The translations under genes were made by a program, and so were the position numbers. The notes under the pieces were generated by a model. It was given only the letters and a program-made list of their open reading frames with translations. It searched no databases and was not told where the DNA came from. A stretch of 64,000 nt of DNA from Pycnopodia helianthoides (taxonomy: Eukaryota > Echinodermata > Asteroidea > Forcipulatida > Asteriidae), in the NCBI GenBank assembly GCA_032158295.1, contig CM063251.1, positions 9,029,016 to 9,093,015 of the forward strand. Reading direction: 5' to 3'. The first letter of the stretch is position 1. Every line of letters begins with the position of its first letter. Shown piece after piece: positions 25,480-37,392 of this stretch.

Positions 25480-25612
25480 CTAGATCCCATACCAGGGGGA
25501 GAGTTGATGGAGTCTGTACTTGGTGGTCCACCCCCACCAGCCATGTTCCTCTCTTCAACCTTCTCTTCTTCTCGTCTCTTAAGGCACGCTGCTTTTGGAT
25601 TCAGATTACGCT
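25480..25612 (-). CDS. E-protein post-bHLH exon (ERNLNPKAACLKRREEEKV block)
   Basis: This 133-nt exon has acceptor TTTCTGACATAG. It continues from the bHLH exon in phase 1 as ERNLNPKAACLKRREEEKV, the block that directly follows helix 2 in TCF3, TCF4 and TCF12 and is almost invariant across animals. It then diverges (EERNMAGGGGPPSTDS, INSPPGMG). The PGMG matches the HPGMG/HPGL found near the vertebrate C-terminus. The donor (GATCTAG followed by GTAAAT) leaves in phase 2. If the intron is retained, the next codon after GSR is TAA at 25476-25478, which would end the protein there. Spliced to 22416 it gains 22 more residues. A decayed LINE lies in the intron before this exon. Confidence 0.95.
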
Positions 25613-26040
25613 CTATGTCAGAAAAAGAAATAACCACAAAAAGCTGTTTAAAAAACCTTGAATAATGCTAGAATATCAGTGTGCTTGTGTTTGTGTGTAA
25701 TTGGTGTGTAGTTGGTGAACACACATGCTATGATTTTTACTGTCGGCTTCAAGTTGTACAAAAAGATGGAGAGTTAATTGTTGATAAGGCATAGCCTGAG
25801 CCATTGTTTGGGAAAGGGGCAGAGACTGTCAGTAGCACTAATAAGTGCCAGTAAATTGGTCTTGGGATGGTTTTGATCATGTTCAGTATTTTCCAGTTAT
25901 TCTACTTAAAGAGACTGTCCAAACCACGTGATTTCTATAGTAATCCATGCCTTTATCACTTCAGTAAAAGTGTGCTTGTTGGTCTTCCAACAGTTAATTA
26001 CATGTACGTAACACAACAGTCACATTAGGTCATATCCTAA

Positions 26041-26570
26041 TTTTCAAGCAAATAAATCTACTGTAAAATAAGCCATGGTATATGATTTTATTGTCATGCA
26101 GACAACGAGCTCCACGGCTTATCGTGAAATGAAAATTGGGCGCAGCTTATACACCGACATCTTTCGAGACATTTATTTTCAAATTAACATTGACCTTATG
26201 TGTCATCTTTAATTTGTATCAAAGAAGTATCTCTTATCTCATTCATTTAATGTCACTTACTGTCAGTCAAATTTTGGACTTCTCTCATCTCTCCTGTTGT
26301 TTACAGCATGTATTTGTACATCTAAAATATTTACTATTTCTGTACACAAATTCTCTGTAAAATTTGAGAGCACGTGTCCTCGTTGGTGAGACTAAGGATT
26401 TAGAGTGCGATGCCCATAATTTAAAGCATACTCGCAACCTTCAAATGAGTTGGGAACAAGACCACTGGGTTGAGCACGCTACACTGACAATTGGACAGGC
26501 TAGTTTGGTAACTCATTTTAGTCAGTGTAAAACACAAGGAATATAAGCCACGGAACACTAGTTAATTGTT
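26041..26570. repeat. Dispersed repeat related to 52460-53220
   Basis: AAGCATACTCGCAACCTTCA plus AATGAGT.GGAACAA..CACTG.GTTGAGCAC at 26424-26480 matches ATGCTTGCAACCTTCAAATG at about 53133 onwards, with the same following blocks. Both are near 'taagcca' / 'cttata' motifs (26070-26150, 52490-52530). It looks like two diverged copies of one DNA transposon; ends were not defined. Confidence 0.4.
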
Positions 26571-26889
26571 GCCTCCAAATTCAATGTACAGTCAGAGCAA
26601 TTCCAAAGATTTTGGTACAAGAAAATTTATTTGATGTTTAACATTTGGGGCCTTAATGCCAGCTGGCAAAATATTTTGATCTGCTTTGTATCATTATATC
26701 ACATTCATTGGTGACTTTTTCATCTTACATTTGTCATCAGTGGATTAGTTGGAATGTATAGATGATCTTATTAATGCAAGTGCTGTCTTCTGTACTTTGT
26801 CAATTTTTGAGGTATTTGACAATTAACAATTCATCCTTTTCATCATTGGAATTATGGTGACACTACCCAGCAATCCTTGTTCATTCAAC

Positions 26890-29235
26890 CACAATCATCA
26901 GTCTCACTCATTATTGTTTGCTATGCTGCTCAATCAGAGAACTCCCGATCTCGACTGCTACGAAGGAATTTTGTTTTACTGAACTGACCAGCTCCTCATA
27001 TTGAGATAAAATTCCTAAGAACAATAGGATCTCACCATACATGATGTACCACATTATGAACCTTGGTATCAATAGAATTCCAGCTACAGCTCGAGTCTTC
27101 TGGCAGGGTGTAACAAACATCAGCTGGTATCTGTTAGCATTACATCTTGGGTGTCACTTGTCAATAATCTGTCATTGTATGGTTTCCTGGTAAGAACTTA
27201 ACTATTGTTGTGATCTACTTACCTTCCCCATTACCTCTCAATGCTTTAGCAAGAGGAATGTTCCTGGATGACTTTCCATTAATGACTGATACCCTTCCTC
27301 ATTCAAATGACAATTTGTTACTTGATGGTGACTTTAACATTTACATGGACAGTCAATGAGACACTCAAAGCATGACAGCATGCCCACTTAGTACACAGCA
27401 TCTGCATGGTCAAACACCCATGTCTGAACATGCTCTCAAACTTGTCATCACCAGAGCAGAATCAGACATCAAAGATCAAATTCATGTCTATTCCTTCTTG
27501 CCAGACCAGGCTGCCGTGTCCTTCACTTATTGCCTCGAAAAACTCTCAGTTCCAGTTAACAAAGTGTCATACAGGAAACTGCGGAGTTCTGTTATATGCG
27601 GATATTTTTGACTGGCCAGCAGGACCATTTGGCAAAGGTTTTTCAGCTGATCCGCCGTTTCAACTGGCATTTGGCAAGCGGACCACCACTAAGGTAAAAC
27701 TCTGGTATATAGTGAAGCAGCTGGCGGTGTCGTTTGCTCCCATCATCAGGTGCATAATCAATTCGAAAATGAGGTGCCCTCAGATGACAAGTAGGCTTAT
27801 GTTACACTCTGCTACAACAACATTTGTGTAATTACAGACCAGTGTCAACTCTGCCATTCGTCTCTGAAGTTCTGGAGAGAGTTATCTTAAGGAGAACTCA
27901 CAAGTTATTTGGAGGATTCAAATCTCTTGGAGGTTAGGAAGTCAGCTCACATACATGTGCATAGTGTAGAGACTGCTCTTGTCAAAGTTTTAAATGACAT
28001 CTTTCAGTCCGTAGATAAGCATCAAATGGTCCTTCTAGTTCTTCTTGACCTATCTTCTGCCTCTGTTACTGTTAATCATCAAATTACTGCAGCGTGTTTA
28101 TGATGGGCTTGGCATCACTGGCCTAGCTCTACAATGAGCTCTGGCCTAGCTCTACAATGAGCTCTGGCCTAGCTCTACAATGAGCTCTGCCCTAGCTCTA
28201 CAATGAGCTCTGCCCTAGCTCTCAGTGAGCTCCGGCCTAGCTCTACAATGAGCTCTGCCCTTGCTCTCAGTGAGCTCTGCCCTAGCTCTACAATGGATTC
28301 AGTCTGACCTTCATGAGAGAGCTCAAAATGTGTCCATTACTGATGCCAAATTGGCCGGCAGACCCTCATTTGGGGAGTTCCATAGGGCTCTGTCCTGGGT
28401 CCTGTACTCTTCACAACATACACACTACCTTTAGGTAAGTCTGCCAGACATCACAACATCTAGATCCATTTCTATTCCGATGATACCCAGCTTCATATGG
28501 CCTTTTTTTACGTTGAACTAATACTTACACATATTTTAAACCAGATGCATGACTGTCTTTGTCACCTCGACACGAATTTCATCTCACCAGATTTCACCAT
28601 CATTATCCATGAGCTGACACTCTCCAACTGTGCTCGCAACTTTGGAGTTTTATTTGATCGTTTGTTCAGCATGGATGCACACACCTCAAGTTTGTACAGA
28701 AGAGCAAAGTTTGTGCAGAAGTGCTAATTTCCTCCTATGCAACTTTAGTGGAACCCGCAAGTACCTTTTTCAAAAAACAGCATTGACGGTCATCCACACT
28801 TTGTTTCTTTATGTCGGGATTGTTGCCCCACGAATTGGTTTGCCTTCCAGCTACTTCCAAATCTCGCCTGCAACGGGTCCCGAACAATGCAGCTTGGGTC
28901 TTTGTCTAATGTGGAAAATGCTCCCCATAGCAAAGAGGATCTGCTTTAAGATTTGCCTTCTTGTCTTTATTATCCTGCGTGGTCAGGCTCAGCATCTCTG
29001 TGACTTTATCTTCCTCAAGCAAACAGGTCGAGTTCTCAATTCTTCGGGTTCATATTTGTTGGTGGAACCAAGAACTAGAACTGTTCACTATGATTAGGCA
29101 CCCTTGTCAACGCCCGCACCCGCCATTCAGAATAAACTCCCTGCCTCACTCTGCCAAACCACATCTTTGGACATCTTCAAGAGGGAACTGAGATCTCATT
29201 TGCTTTGCTAGTTATAATAATTTTACACTCTGAGC
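26890..29235 (+). mobile_element. Decayed CR1/L2-type non-LTR retrotransposon (endonuclease plus reverse transcriptase)
   Basis: Fragments of the LINE ORF2 can be read in shifting plus-strand frames in the correct order. They are: APE endonuclease (FLDDFPLMTDTLPHSN then LLLDGDFNIYMDS near 27265-27355; ALKLVITRAESD and LPDQAAVSF near 27435-27530), RT palm (VETALVKVLNDIFQSVDKHQ then MVLLVLLDLSSASVTVNHQI near 27965-28085), SVLGPVLF near 28395, the FYSDDTQLHMA catalytic region near 28470-28500 (the family YADD is F/Y-S-DD here), and C-terminal blocks (NFGVLFDRLFSMDAH; AKRICFKICLLVF; NSLP..). Many stops and frameshifts show it is dead. It lies antisense in the intron between the bHLH exon and the 25480 exon and ends about 220 bp from the bHLH exon. 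An ATT-rich microsatellite follows its end. Confidence 0.85.
28119..28293 (+). repeat. 23-bp minisatellite inside the dead LINE reverse transcriptase
   Basis: There are eight units of GGCCTAGCTCTACAATGAGC plus TCT, two of them shortened to 22 bp with CTCTCAGTGAG. The unit derives from the RT segment that encodes GLALQWIQS, since intact flanks (GGCATCACTGGCCTAGCTCTACAATG and GGATTCAGTCTGACC) remain on either side. The array expanded after the element had inserted. Confidence 0.9.
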
Positions 29236-29456
29236 AATTTTTTTGTTTTTCACACCGCTTGTTTGTGTAGGCACCTTGATCAGCTTTTCGGATAATAACC
29301 CCATATCAGTCGATATTATTATTAACATTATTATTATAGCAAAATACATCTGCTCACACAGGTATTCACAGTCATGCGAGCAATTGAAACACCAAACACT
29401 TTCAGAAAAGTGTACCTTAAAGATGATACACCGTTTTTTATTAATTATCTCTTTAC

Positions 29457-29710
29457 CTCTAACTTGTTGTTCCAAACTTGTAATTACAGAGACTGCTTGG
29501 TGTAAAATGGAGAGTTTTGTCTGAGCCTTGTCACTCTTGAGATGTATACAGGTCATACGACCAAGCTCCTTAAATGCCTCGTTGATATCACGTACTCTAA
29601 TGCGTTCTCTTGCATTGTTAGCATGACGACGTTCCTTCTCCTTCACATGTTTCTGCTCTGGTGTCAAGGAAGCATCTTCTTCACTGTCGTCACCATTTAC
29701 AGATGTAAAA
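29457..29710 (-). CDS. E-protein (TCF3/4/12, Daughterless type) bHLH exon
   Basis: This 254-nt exon has a good acceptor (TTTCCTTCCTGCAATAG) and donor (GTTAGAG followed by GTAAAG). It encodes an acidic lead ([16 protein letters not shown]) and then the whole bHLH: basic region [19 protein letters not shown], helix 1 [11 protein letters not shown], loop [11 protein letters not shown], helix 2 [19 protein letters not shown]. The ERR..NNARER residues that contact the E-box CANNTG are intact. The [22 protein letters not shown] signature is specific to class I bHLH proteins, which homodimerise or pair with tissue-specific class II bHLH factors (for example achaete-scute, Twist or MyoD types) and with Id proteins. 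Differences from vertebrates include H for M in the basic region, T-C-I in the loop start, and S and T in helix 2. Only one bHLH exon is present, so no E12/E47-type exon choice is visible. Confidence 0.97.
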
Positions 29711-30422
29711 CTATTGCAGGAAGGAAATGAAACAAATGATGGTTACCTTTCCTTGAACTCAACTCCTAGCTATGGTAAGATTGAATCAATTCAAGCTATG
29801 AGAAAACTCTTTTGTTGTTTTAATCTCTCCACATTTTTCATTAATGCACCAATGCTAACCCATAATTCAAATTTTGATAGAGCAATTTATGCTAACTTTT
29901 GAAAATCAACACACAACAACTTAAGCTGCCATTTCAGTGTTTTTACTGTTTTTATTTTAATTTTACTTTTACACTGCATTGTGATAAGAACTGCATACTT
30001 CACTATATGCTGTATGCAGGGATTGTGGGTTTGAATCCCAACCCCAGTAGCCTGTGGTTGTATATATCAAACTTTCTGTCGAACTTGATAAGCACCGAGT
30101 ACACAGTGCTTATCATACAAAATGTGTAAGGGTAAAAACCAAAGACCCGAACGCAGTATTCTTTATCCTTGATGCGATTATTACAGGTCTGCGGTACTTC
30201 ATGCTAACTACTTGAATTCACACTTGCCCCCTTATCACCACGCAAGCTTGGCGGTCAAGAGGTTAAGACATCTGTTGCCCTAGAATACAGGAATCCCAAA
30301 TGAAGTTAACTAAGTTTGTCACACAAACAAAACCTTTTTTTAAATCCTGATGTAAAAATTTCCATGTTGAAATCCATGTCACTTGTACACAAAATATACA
30401 AACCACACTCAACTCATCGTAC

Positions 30423-30633
30423 TGCTTTTTACTCTTGGTTGGCACTGCCGTTTCTTTCCTTGTGTTTTGAGTAGTTGATGGATCCTCAGATTCAGGCAAC
30501 TTGTTGTGAGTATCTTTCGAGTTGTTCAATTTAAGCTTGGTGTCATGAGATGGACTTGTCTTGGATTTCTTGGGTTTAGGTGTTGGCTTGCGATCTGTGT
30601 CCATACTCTGGCTCAGCAGCTCACCTTGAACAG
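30423..30633 (-). CDS. E-protein charged-region exon upstream of the bHLH
   Basis: The acceptor is AATTTGTTGCAG. The product starts VQGELLSQSMDTDRKPTPKP, continues as a Lys/Ser/Thr/Asp/Glu-rich stretch (KKSKTSPSHD, ESEDPSTTQNT) and ends PTKSKK. Vertebrate E-proteins have a similar charged, disordered segment just before the bHLH. Codon phase 1 on entry matches the previous exon. The 3' limit is uncertain: the bHLH exon needs phase 2, and the only GT donor near the end that satisfies this is AAAAAGCA followed by GTACGA at 30423, which is a weak site. Stronger-looking GT sites 10-15 nt further on would shift the frame to a stop. The ATG inside this exon is not a likely start. Confidence 0.75.
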
Positions 30634-31424
30634 CTGCAACAAATTAATCACAAAGTTATCAGAGTACTCAAGTTTAACATGTTTCTCCAAACATGTCTTT
30701 AAAAATACACTTGAATTAGAACTAATATATAACCCTAAAGAAAGAAAAGAAAAAGACTTGCATTTTGAAACGTGGAACAAGTCTAAAAGCTTTGAATTCT
30801 CTGTGCAGGATGCCAATTGTGTCACAGCATGTCCACTCAAATGTTGTTTTCATTTCACTTTTTTTAACAGACCAAAGTTCAGTCAAGAAAAAACCCAACA
30901 CAAGGCGTGGCTCAGTCTGGTCAACACATTATCCCAATCACTTCATAATTTGACATTTTCACAGTGGGTGATCCATGAGTAAACAGTAGATACAGACAAT
31001 AAGAGAAACTATAATATTCCCAGTCAGACTGGGATCAGTTGTGTTTACCCACGCCATACAGTTTATAGATAATTATTAAAACACCATTTATTGACTGGAA
31101 CTAACAACTATATATTATCCTAAAGCTTGACACCAAACAACCCAAGAAGCTAATGCTTCCAAGGAAACTTGAGTTGTAACATATAATCTATGATAGGAGT
31201 ATCCCATCTCCTTAAAATGTTGTTATTTGATTAATTCCAAACAACACTAACCGATTAATTGCTGGCATCTCAAAAACCATATGATGGGCAGACACATCTG
31301 ATGTGCATGTGTGTAAATCTCTTTAGTCTCTACAAGTTAAGGTACTTTCTCAGCCATTTTTTTTATAACATTAATTCACATAGTTTCTTGAACTGTAATA
31401 TCATTGATATGGATGATATCTTAC

Positions 31425-31509
31425 CATTGAAAGGCTGCTGTGTTTGACTCAAGTCAGAAGCAGGCACAGGTCCTGCCACTGCATTCCTCTCTACAGATGG
31501 TGACCCTGA
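31425..31509 (-). CDS. E-protein linker exon between AD2 and the basic-acidic region
   Basis: This is an 85-nt exon with a strong acceptor (TTTATTTGATTACAG) and donor (CAATG followed by GTAAGA). It enters in phase 0 and leaves in phase 1. It reads SGSPSVERNAVAGPVPASDL then SQTQQPFN, with the split codon completed to Ala by the 30633 exon. The sequence is the low-complexity Ser/Pro/Gln type expected between AD2 and the Lys/Glu/Asp-rich stretch before the bHLH. It carries no diagnostic motif, so assignment rests on exact phase on both sides, splice-site quality and position. It is the shared acceptor exon for the main transcript (from 41912) and for the candidate short transcript (from 37393). 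Confidence 0.8.
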
Positions 31510-33574
31510 CTGTAATCAAATAAACAACATCATGATAAGTTCTCACTCAGTCAAACCCTATGGCCAAACAGGATACCTACATGTACACATGTCAGTTCAA
31601 TTAAGCAAACATGTTATATATGTTTGCAGGATTTGATCATTTTTTTTGCTTGAGATGACAAAAGAGATCTCTTAAAAATGACCACAGAAGAAGATATCAT
31701 TGAGTTTTCACTCCCAAACAGTGCAATGCAATAAACTAAAACCAAAAGGTATTCAATTTTAGCATTTGTTTTGACATTTCAACAACACTGCATTTTCTTT
31801 ATTGCAAATCCCATTCAGACCCTCAGACCCTTTGGTCTTTTACGTCCCAAACACAAATCCCGAACACAAATCCCGAACACAAATTCATTTGCACCCCATT
31901 CACCAATGATTGAAATCTCATAAACTACTAATGAATGTATACTCAAAAACATTGTGTTACACAATAAACTTCACTCACAAGCCAAATAAATGCATATCTC
32001 TGTGGCTTTACAGTGGCTACCAATGGAGATATTCCCACAAATTAAGCTGACACACACTCATTTGTTGGATTAGTTATTCATATATTCACCTCAAGAAAAT
32101 CAAGAATATTGGTAAAGACTCAATTGACAACAAAATAGATAATGCATGAGATACTAAAATATAGCGACACAAGGTCACCTCATTAACAAATGGAAACAGA
32201 GAAATCCAACATCACATAAAAGTCATGTACAATCTCCCAAGAAAAGTTCTGTTTTGGGCTCAATTCAATCATTGACACTGTTGCCAATCAACTCAACTCT
32301 TATCGCTGCATCTGTGAACACATGGAAGTGACTCCTTTTGCATTTAAGGTTACAGTTTGTTTGTTAGATGTTATTCTGCCTTGCTTCCTTTCCATTCAAA
32401 TTCAAGTACAAACTGGCTCTTCTCAGAGCGACTACTATTCCTAAGAGACCTCATACCATGGTGTTATCACTCTGTTACTTACTGGTCTTGTATTGATGTG
32501 CAGTTTTAGTAGAGGACAGGAATGTAAGATTAGACTTTTTGTTTACTGGACAGTTTTTGTGGAAGAAACAGTCCACCTATCTTTATGGTGAAGTCCCATT
32601 ACGTGCACTTTACCAATTATATAATTATATTGCCAATAAATACTACGTCATATGAACACAGAAATCCAACAAACATTCACATTTTTTCAGCCAGGTTTAA
32701 GGTAGGGTCAATGTTTGGTTATTGTCAGTGTAATGCTGATTTATAGGCAAAAGTATCAAGACAGATACAGTACTAAAAGTCACATGTGAAAGTTTAAGCT
32801 GTATACTGTGCCTACTTGTTGAGACAACAGCAAAAAACTGTCACCCTATTTTCACAAGAACATCAAATCCATCAATGTTTAGCAAGGTGATAGCGGGTGC
32901 CAACCACATCCCTGGCCACAACATTCAAGAACAGACACCAACCCTAAAAAATCTGAGAAATGATTCGTGCATGATTTGTTTCTCACATTCACAGGATGCT
33001 TACTACCATTACCATCTTTATTTATAACAAGTAAGCTTTCGGATAGAAATTACACTCTTTTACCACAGTATGACCCTGCCTTTAAGTAAGAATATGTTGA
33101 TGTTATCTGATTTTACAACCTTTTAAGTTCGTCTTAGAGATTTTTGAAATTGACCCATGGCTTCACATGTACTATTACAGTAACTTCAAAAACTTAACTC
33201 CCTAATAGGCCATTGAGATTAGTTCAACAAATAAACATATTTTTTGAAACTAAATCTAATAGACGAATGCCTGATTTTAGGCAAATTTTTTAAGGCAATT
33301 TTTTTCAAAGTGGGAAAATTTATCATTTAGTTAATTTGATATCTTGAACAAAAAAATGTCGGCTAATCAGAACAAACCCCATTATAAACAACAACAGCTC
33401 TTGATAGCTACAGTTCATGACATCAGATATATAATTTTGCTACATTTTTTGTTTCACAAACGAATTACCTTTCTAAATGCATTCGCATGTGAACATAATT
33501 TTTAAAATCCTTTTCTCCCAACACGGGCAAAGGTATCTTCAATGTGAACAGGCAGTTATCATCCCCTAACCCCC

Positions 33575-33710
33575 CCCCCTTAAAAAAAGCACAAAACAAA
33601 ACCGAAAACAAAACAAACCAAAAACAAACAAATAACACAAACACCCTCCCAAAAAACAAAAACAAAAAACAAACAAACAAACAAAACACAACAAACACAA
33701 ACAAAACTGA
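33575..33710. repeat. AAAC/CAAA low-complexity tract
   Basis: A-rich tract with AACAAA-type repeats, similar in composition to 18385-18455. Open frames here (Phe/Val-rich on the minus strand) are compositional artefacts. Confidence 0.9.
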
Positions 33711-33772
33711 AGGAAAAAAATGAAGAGATTATAATGGAAAATATACCAAATGAAAACATAATATAATAAAAC

Positions 33773-34899
33773 CAGTGTTGTATGACTCGAGTCCAGGACT
33801 CAGACTCGAGTCAGTCTCGAGTCACAATTTCGGTGACTCGGACTTGACTCGAGTCACGTCTGCAAAAGACTCGGACTCGACTATCGTGACTCGGACTTGT
33901 CCCTGAAGACTCGTGACTTGCAATCACGTATTTTCACAAACAATACCTTTTTTAAATATTAAAAACAATTCCGATGATCCGAGTGCACATGGAGGAATAT
34001 TAACGTCTAGCACAATAAATAAGTTCACTGTTGTATGGTGTTGCAAGTAATAGTGCTCGTGATTTATTGTGTAGTAAAGGGTCATGTACGTACAGCGCGT
34101 GTATGTTCGATTCGTATGTTCAATACGCATAATAACACGACACTATATGCACGACACCAATATCAATGCTGGTATTCTGTCAACGTTAACACCATAGCCA
34201 CTGCTTGTGCTTGATGCATATTACCAGGGAAATGGCATGTCTGGTACCTGTAAAACACAGTCTGCATATTGCACTGTGATGGATGTGTGTTGTTTACACC
34301 AGTTTCCACACGTGGTCGACACAAACGCACGCACACCCACACACAAGTTTGGTCATGAACATTTTTTTTATCGGTAGGTAGCCAACAAGTTCTGCTGTTC
34401 CGCCCCGTATTGTTTCCTTTGGTTACACCAACTTTAGCAAAAATGTTGAAACCAAACGCAAAATTACAGATACATGTAGGACCGGCACAACTTCAAATTT
34501 TAAGAATTTAAGGATTTAAAATGATTTTTTTCTCTTCAAACTAACCAATAATGATTTATTTATTTCAGAAAGGCAGGTAGCCAACAAGTTTTATGGTTTA
34601 GAGAAAGTTTCTTTAAACCATAAAACTTGTTGGCTACCAACCTTTCTGAAATAAATAAATCAGTATATAATTGGTTATTTTGAAGAGAAAAAAATCATTT
34701 TAAACCCTTAAAAGATATTCTGGATAAGGGGCAAGGAGTAAAACCTAAAATAAAATTGTAACTGCAGGTACAGAACTTTGTTTAAATTAAATGTGTTAAT
34801 CATTTCCAATTCTTATTTTATGACATTTGGTTTGCAATCAATATTTTAACAAGTGACTCGTGACTCGGACTCGACACAGGTGACTCAACTACAACACTG
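33773..34899. mobile_element. Non-autonomous hAT-like DNA transposon, about 1.1 kb
   Basis: The ends are inverted: CAGTGTTGTATGACTCGAGT on the left, and on the right the complement of CAGTGTTGTAGTTGAGTC. The flanks carry an 8-bp target duplication with one mismatch (AATAAAAC at 33765-33772, CATAAAAC at 34900-34907). CAGxG-type ends and 8-bp duplications are the hallmarks of hAT elements. The subterminal zones are dense in GACTCG / GAGTC motifs (33785-33920 and 34855-34890), probably transposase-binding sites. No transposase ORF is present. It lies in the intron between 31509 and the alternative first exon. Confidence 0.8.
34506..34711. repeat. Large hairpin (arms about 95 bp) inside the hAT-like element
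   Basis: The left arm (34506-34600, including TTATTTATTTCAGAAAGGCA and GGTAGCCAACAAGTTTTATG) is repeated as its reverse complement at 34612-34711 with only a few mismatches, around a loop of about 11 bp. A partial third copy of the core (GGTAGCCAACAAGTT) lies at about 34377-34391. RNA from either strand would fold into a long near-perfect stem. Confidence 0.9.
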
Positions 34900-34907
34900 C
34901 ATAAAAC

Positions 34908-37392
34908 CATAACAAAAAATATAAAATAAAACCTCCAGCATGATTTTTTTAAAAACTACAATCGACTTCCTCAAACTATTTACAACGAATGTCTGACTAA
35001 GTTTGTCATCCTAGATTTTCAAAATTGTCTATGTGTGATTAGGATTACAGGAAGTCCATCTAAGGACAGAAATAATGCCAAAAGAAAAGTCCATAAATTC
35101 AGTTTGAATCATCCTCATACTTTTGTCTTTATTAACACAAAGCTGATCCATTTCCTCCAACAAAAACAAAACAGTAATCCAATGTAACAATTTCAAGAGA
35201 TGAGTTTTTACAGCTGGTTTCACGGAGGAGGACTCTTTTCAATGAAACTTGCTTCCAGGCTTTCTTCAACAAAGTGCAGACAGGGTCAAGAATTGGCAAT
35301 GGGTACAAAATAATCTATAGCTGTGCAAAAAATAATGTTTGAGTGAGTCTGATGAAGCCTACTCAGCAAGTGAAATTTAAATATAAATATGTAAAATACT
35401 TGCACATGTAAAGACAAAAGGTTTCATCCAAATATTGAACTTGCTGTATTATCCAATCATAGCAAGGAAATATGACTGAAAATATTGTGGCTTACTATGG
35501 ACGATATTGATACATCAAAGCAATGCTTGGGGCTAGATTCATTTCATTTGGAATAATCAGAGATTACAGATGTTATTGGTTCTCCCTGGCTCAAGCACAA
35601 TTGGTTTCGGCCTTGCTGCAAAGTAAATACAGGCATAAATGTGTGACCAATTAAATCTGCACTAGATTTGAAATGCTGCAGCTGCGCTGTCGATTATTAA
35701 ATGATTATATTCAGATTAAAACGTGATTACTTTGGAGGTAAGGTACTTGGACAACACTCAATACTTTTTCAGAGGGATGCTTGGCCTTTTTTGTGTCGGT
35801 AAAATTGTACACAGACAGAAACTCTGAAATTATGTTACACACATAAACACAAAATGTACTAGCATGAAAAATGAAAGTTAAGCTGTACACACAATACATG
35901 GAGAGATACAGACAAGAAAAACACAAAGGATGCAGGTATATTTATTCAAAACATCTTGCAAGATGTATCTTGGACAAATAAAACAAATCAATAATTTGAC
36001 TGAAATTTCATGGTAAATTGAACGCTAGATTATTGTCAATGATACATGTTACTTTTTAGGACACATTTTCAAGATGGTTTCATATATTTTTTCCTCTTAA
36101 CAATTTAAACTGCTGGTGATTTGAAAAGATTTAAAAAGAAATAAGCCTTATATGAAACTGCAAAAAATCTCTGACAAAACATTAACCATATTTCATTGTT
36201 TCCAATAAAATGCGGACACTGAATTTAATGAAGTTTTCCAAGTTGGTGTGTTTATTAAGTACCAAACAAATTAGTTGATGCTTCCAAACAACAATGCTGT
36301 ACTTTCACTTTACTGGTTTATTCTTTTGAATGAAAGCTTAGTTTATGTACTAGAAAATATTTCCTCGCCAAAACCTAACTACAGAAAAAATATGACAGTT
36401 ATGGCACAGTAGTTCAACTTCACAGTTATTTTGTATGCATTCAGTATTCATGACAAAACAATGCACAGTACTCAAAAACTCACTACAGATATTAAAATTT
36501 CAGTGAGAAAAATTTCTTGCCAGTATCGACATCCTCTCTCAAAAAAAACTTTTTGTATAGAATGTTGTAACTCAGTTTGAGGAAATTGAGTTATTGTGGT
36601 ATTACTTACCAAAATACCACATGGAAATGATTTTAGAAAATATCTGCGTTCACATAAATCAAATATTTATAAGCTGATTAACAGGAGAGCAGGAGAGCCT
36701 GTAATTTCCCTTGATAATGAAAAATTGATGAAAATTACAGAAAATGCCCCCTCCCTAACACAGCACTTGTTTTTAGACATGGTTGGCTTGCTGTCTAAAG
36801 CCCTAAACAAAGACCACACATATTTTGACTATGGATTTGAAAAAATACCATGCTTACTAATGCAACTATGTTCACTGTACGTATGTTTATATGTACCCCA
36901 GAAAAGTACAGAGATTGTAGTTATTGGTTGTAGTGACCAAAGATTATAGAGCGACGAAGGCGCAATATGTGGAACTAAAGCTCTACCTATTGTTGGAAGG
37001 TGAAATACACATGGGTGCAAGCAAAAGTTTTGTTACATTGAGAGCAATGGTCATTATCTGCACTGTTGCATCACAAGAGTAGCTTGCTGAAATGGCCACC
37101 AGTGCAAATTTCACAGTTTAGCCCGAGTTCCCCCATCTTGCACCTTCAGCGCTCTATAATCATTGGTAGTGATTTTAGTCCTGCTTTTATTTAAGACCTT
37201 GTATACTACAATGCAGTATACCAATGTTTATCATGAATGGCACAAGCCATAGTATGATACATGATACATGTACATGCAAATGACTACAAGCCTTGCCCAT
37301 TTAACAGATAACATAATAGACAAGTAGATTAATACATCAGACTAATCTAGAACTAGAAGATCAAAGTAATAACAAAATGTAAAATATTTTAC
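34908..37392. other. Intron sequence without recognised features
   Basis: AT-rich E-protein intron between exon 31425-31509 and the candidate alternative first exon. A 117-codon plus-strand open frame at 36596-36949 has no recognisable domain and no splice or promoter context that I can support. Confidence 0.55.

Noticed and set aside
26890..29235. Active retrotransposon
   Set aside because: The endonuclease and RT blocks are in different frames with many stops, and a minisatellite interrupts the RT.
36596..36949. 117-codon plus-strand open frame
   Set aside because: AT-driven composition, no domain recognised, inside an intron on the opposite strand, no supporting signals.
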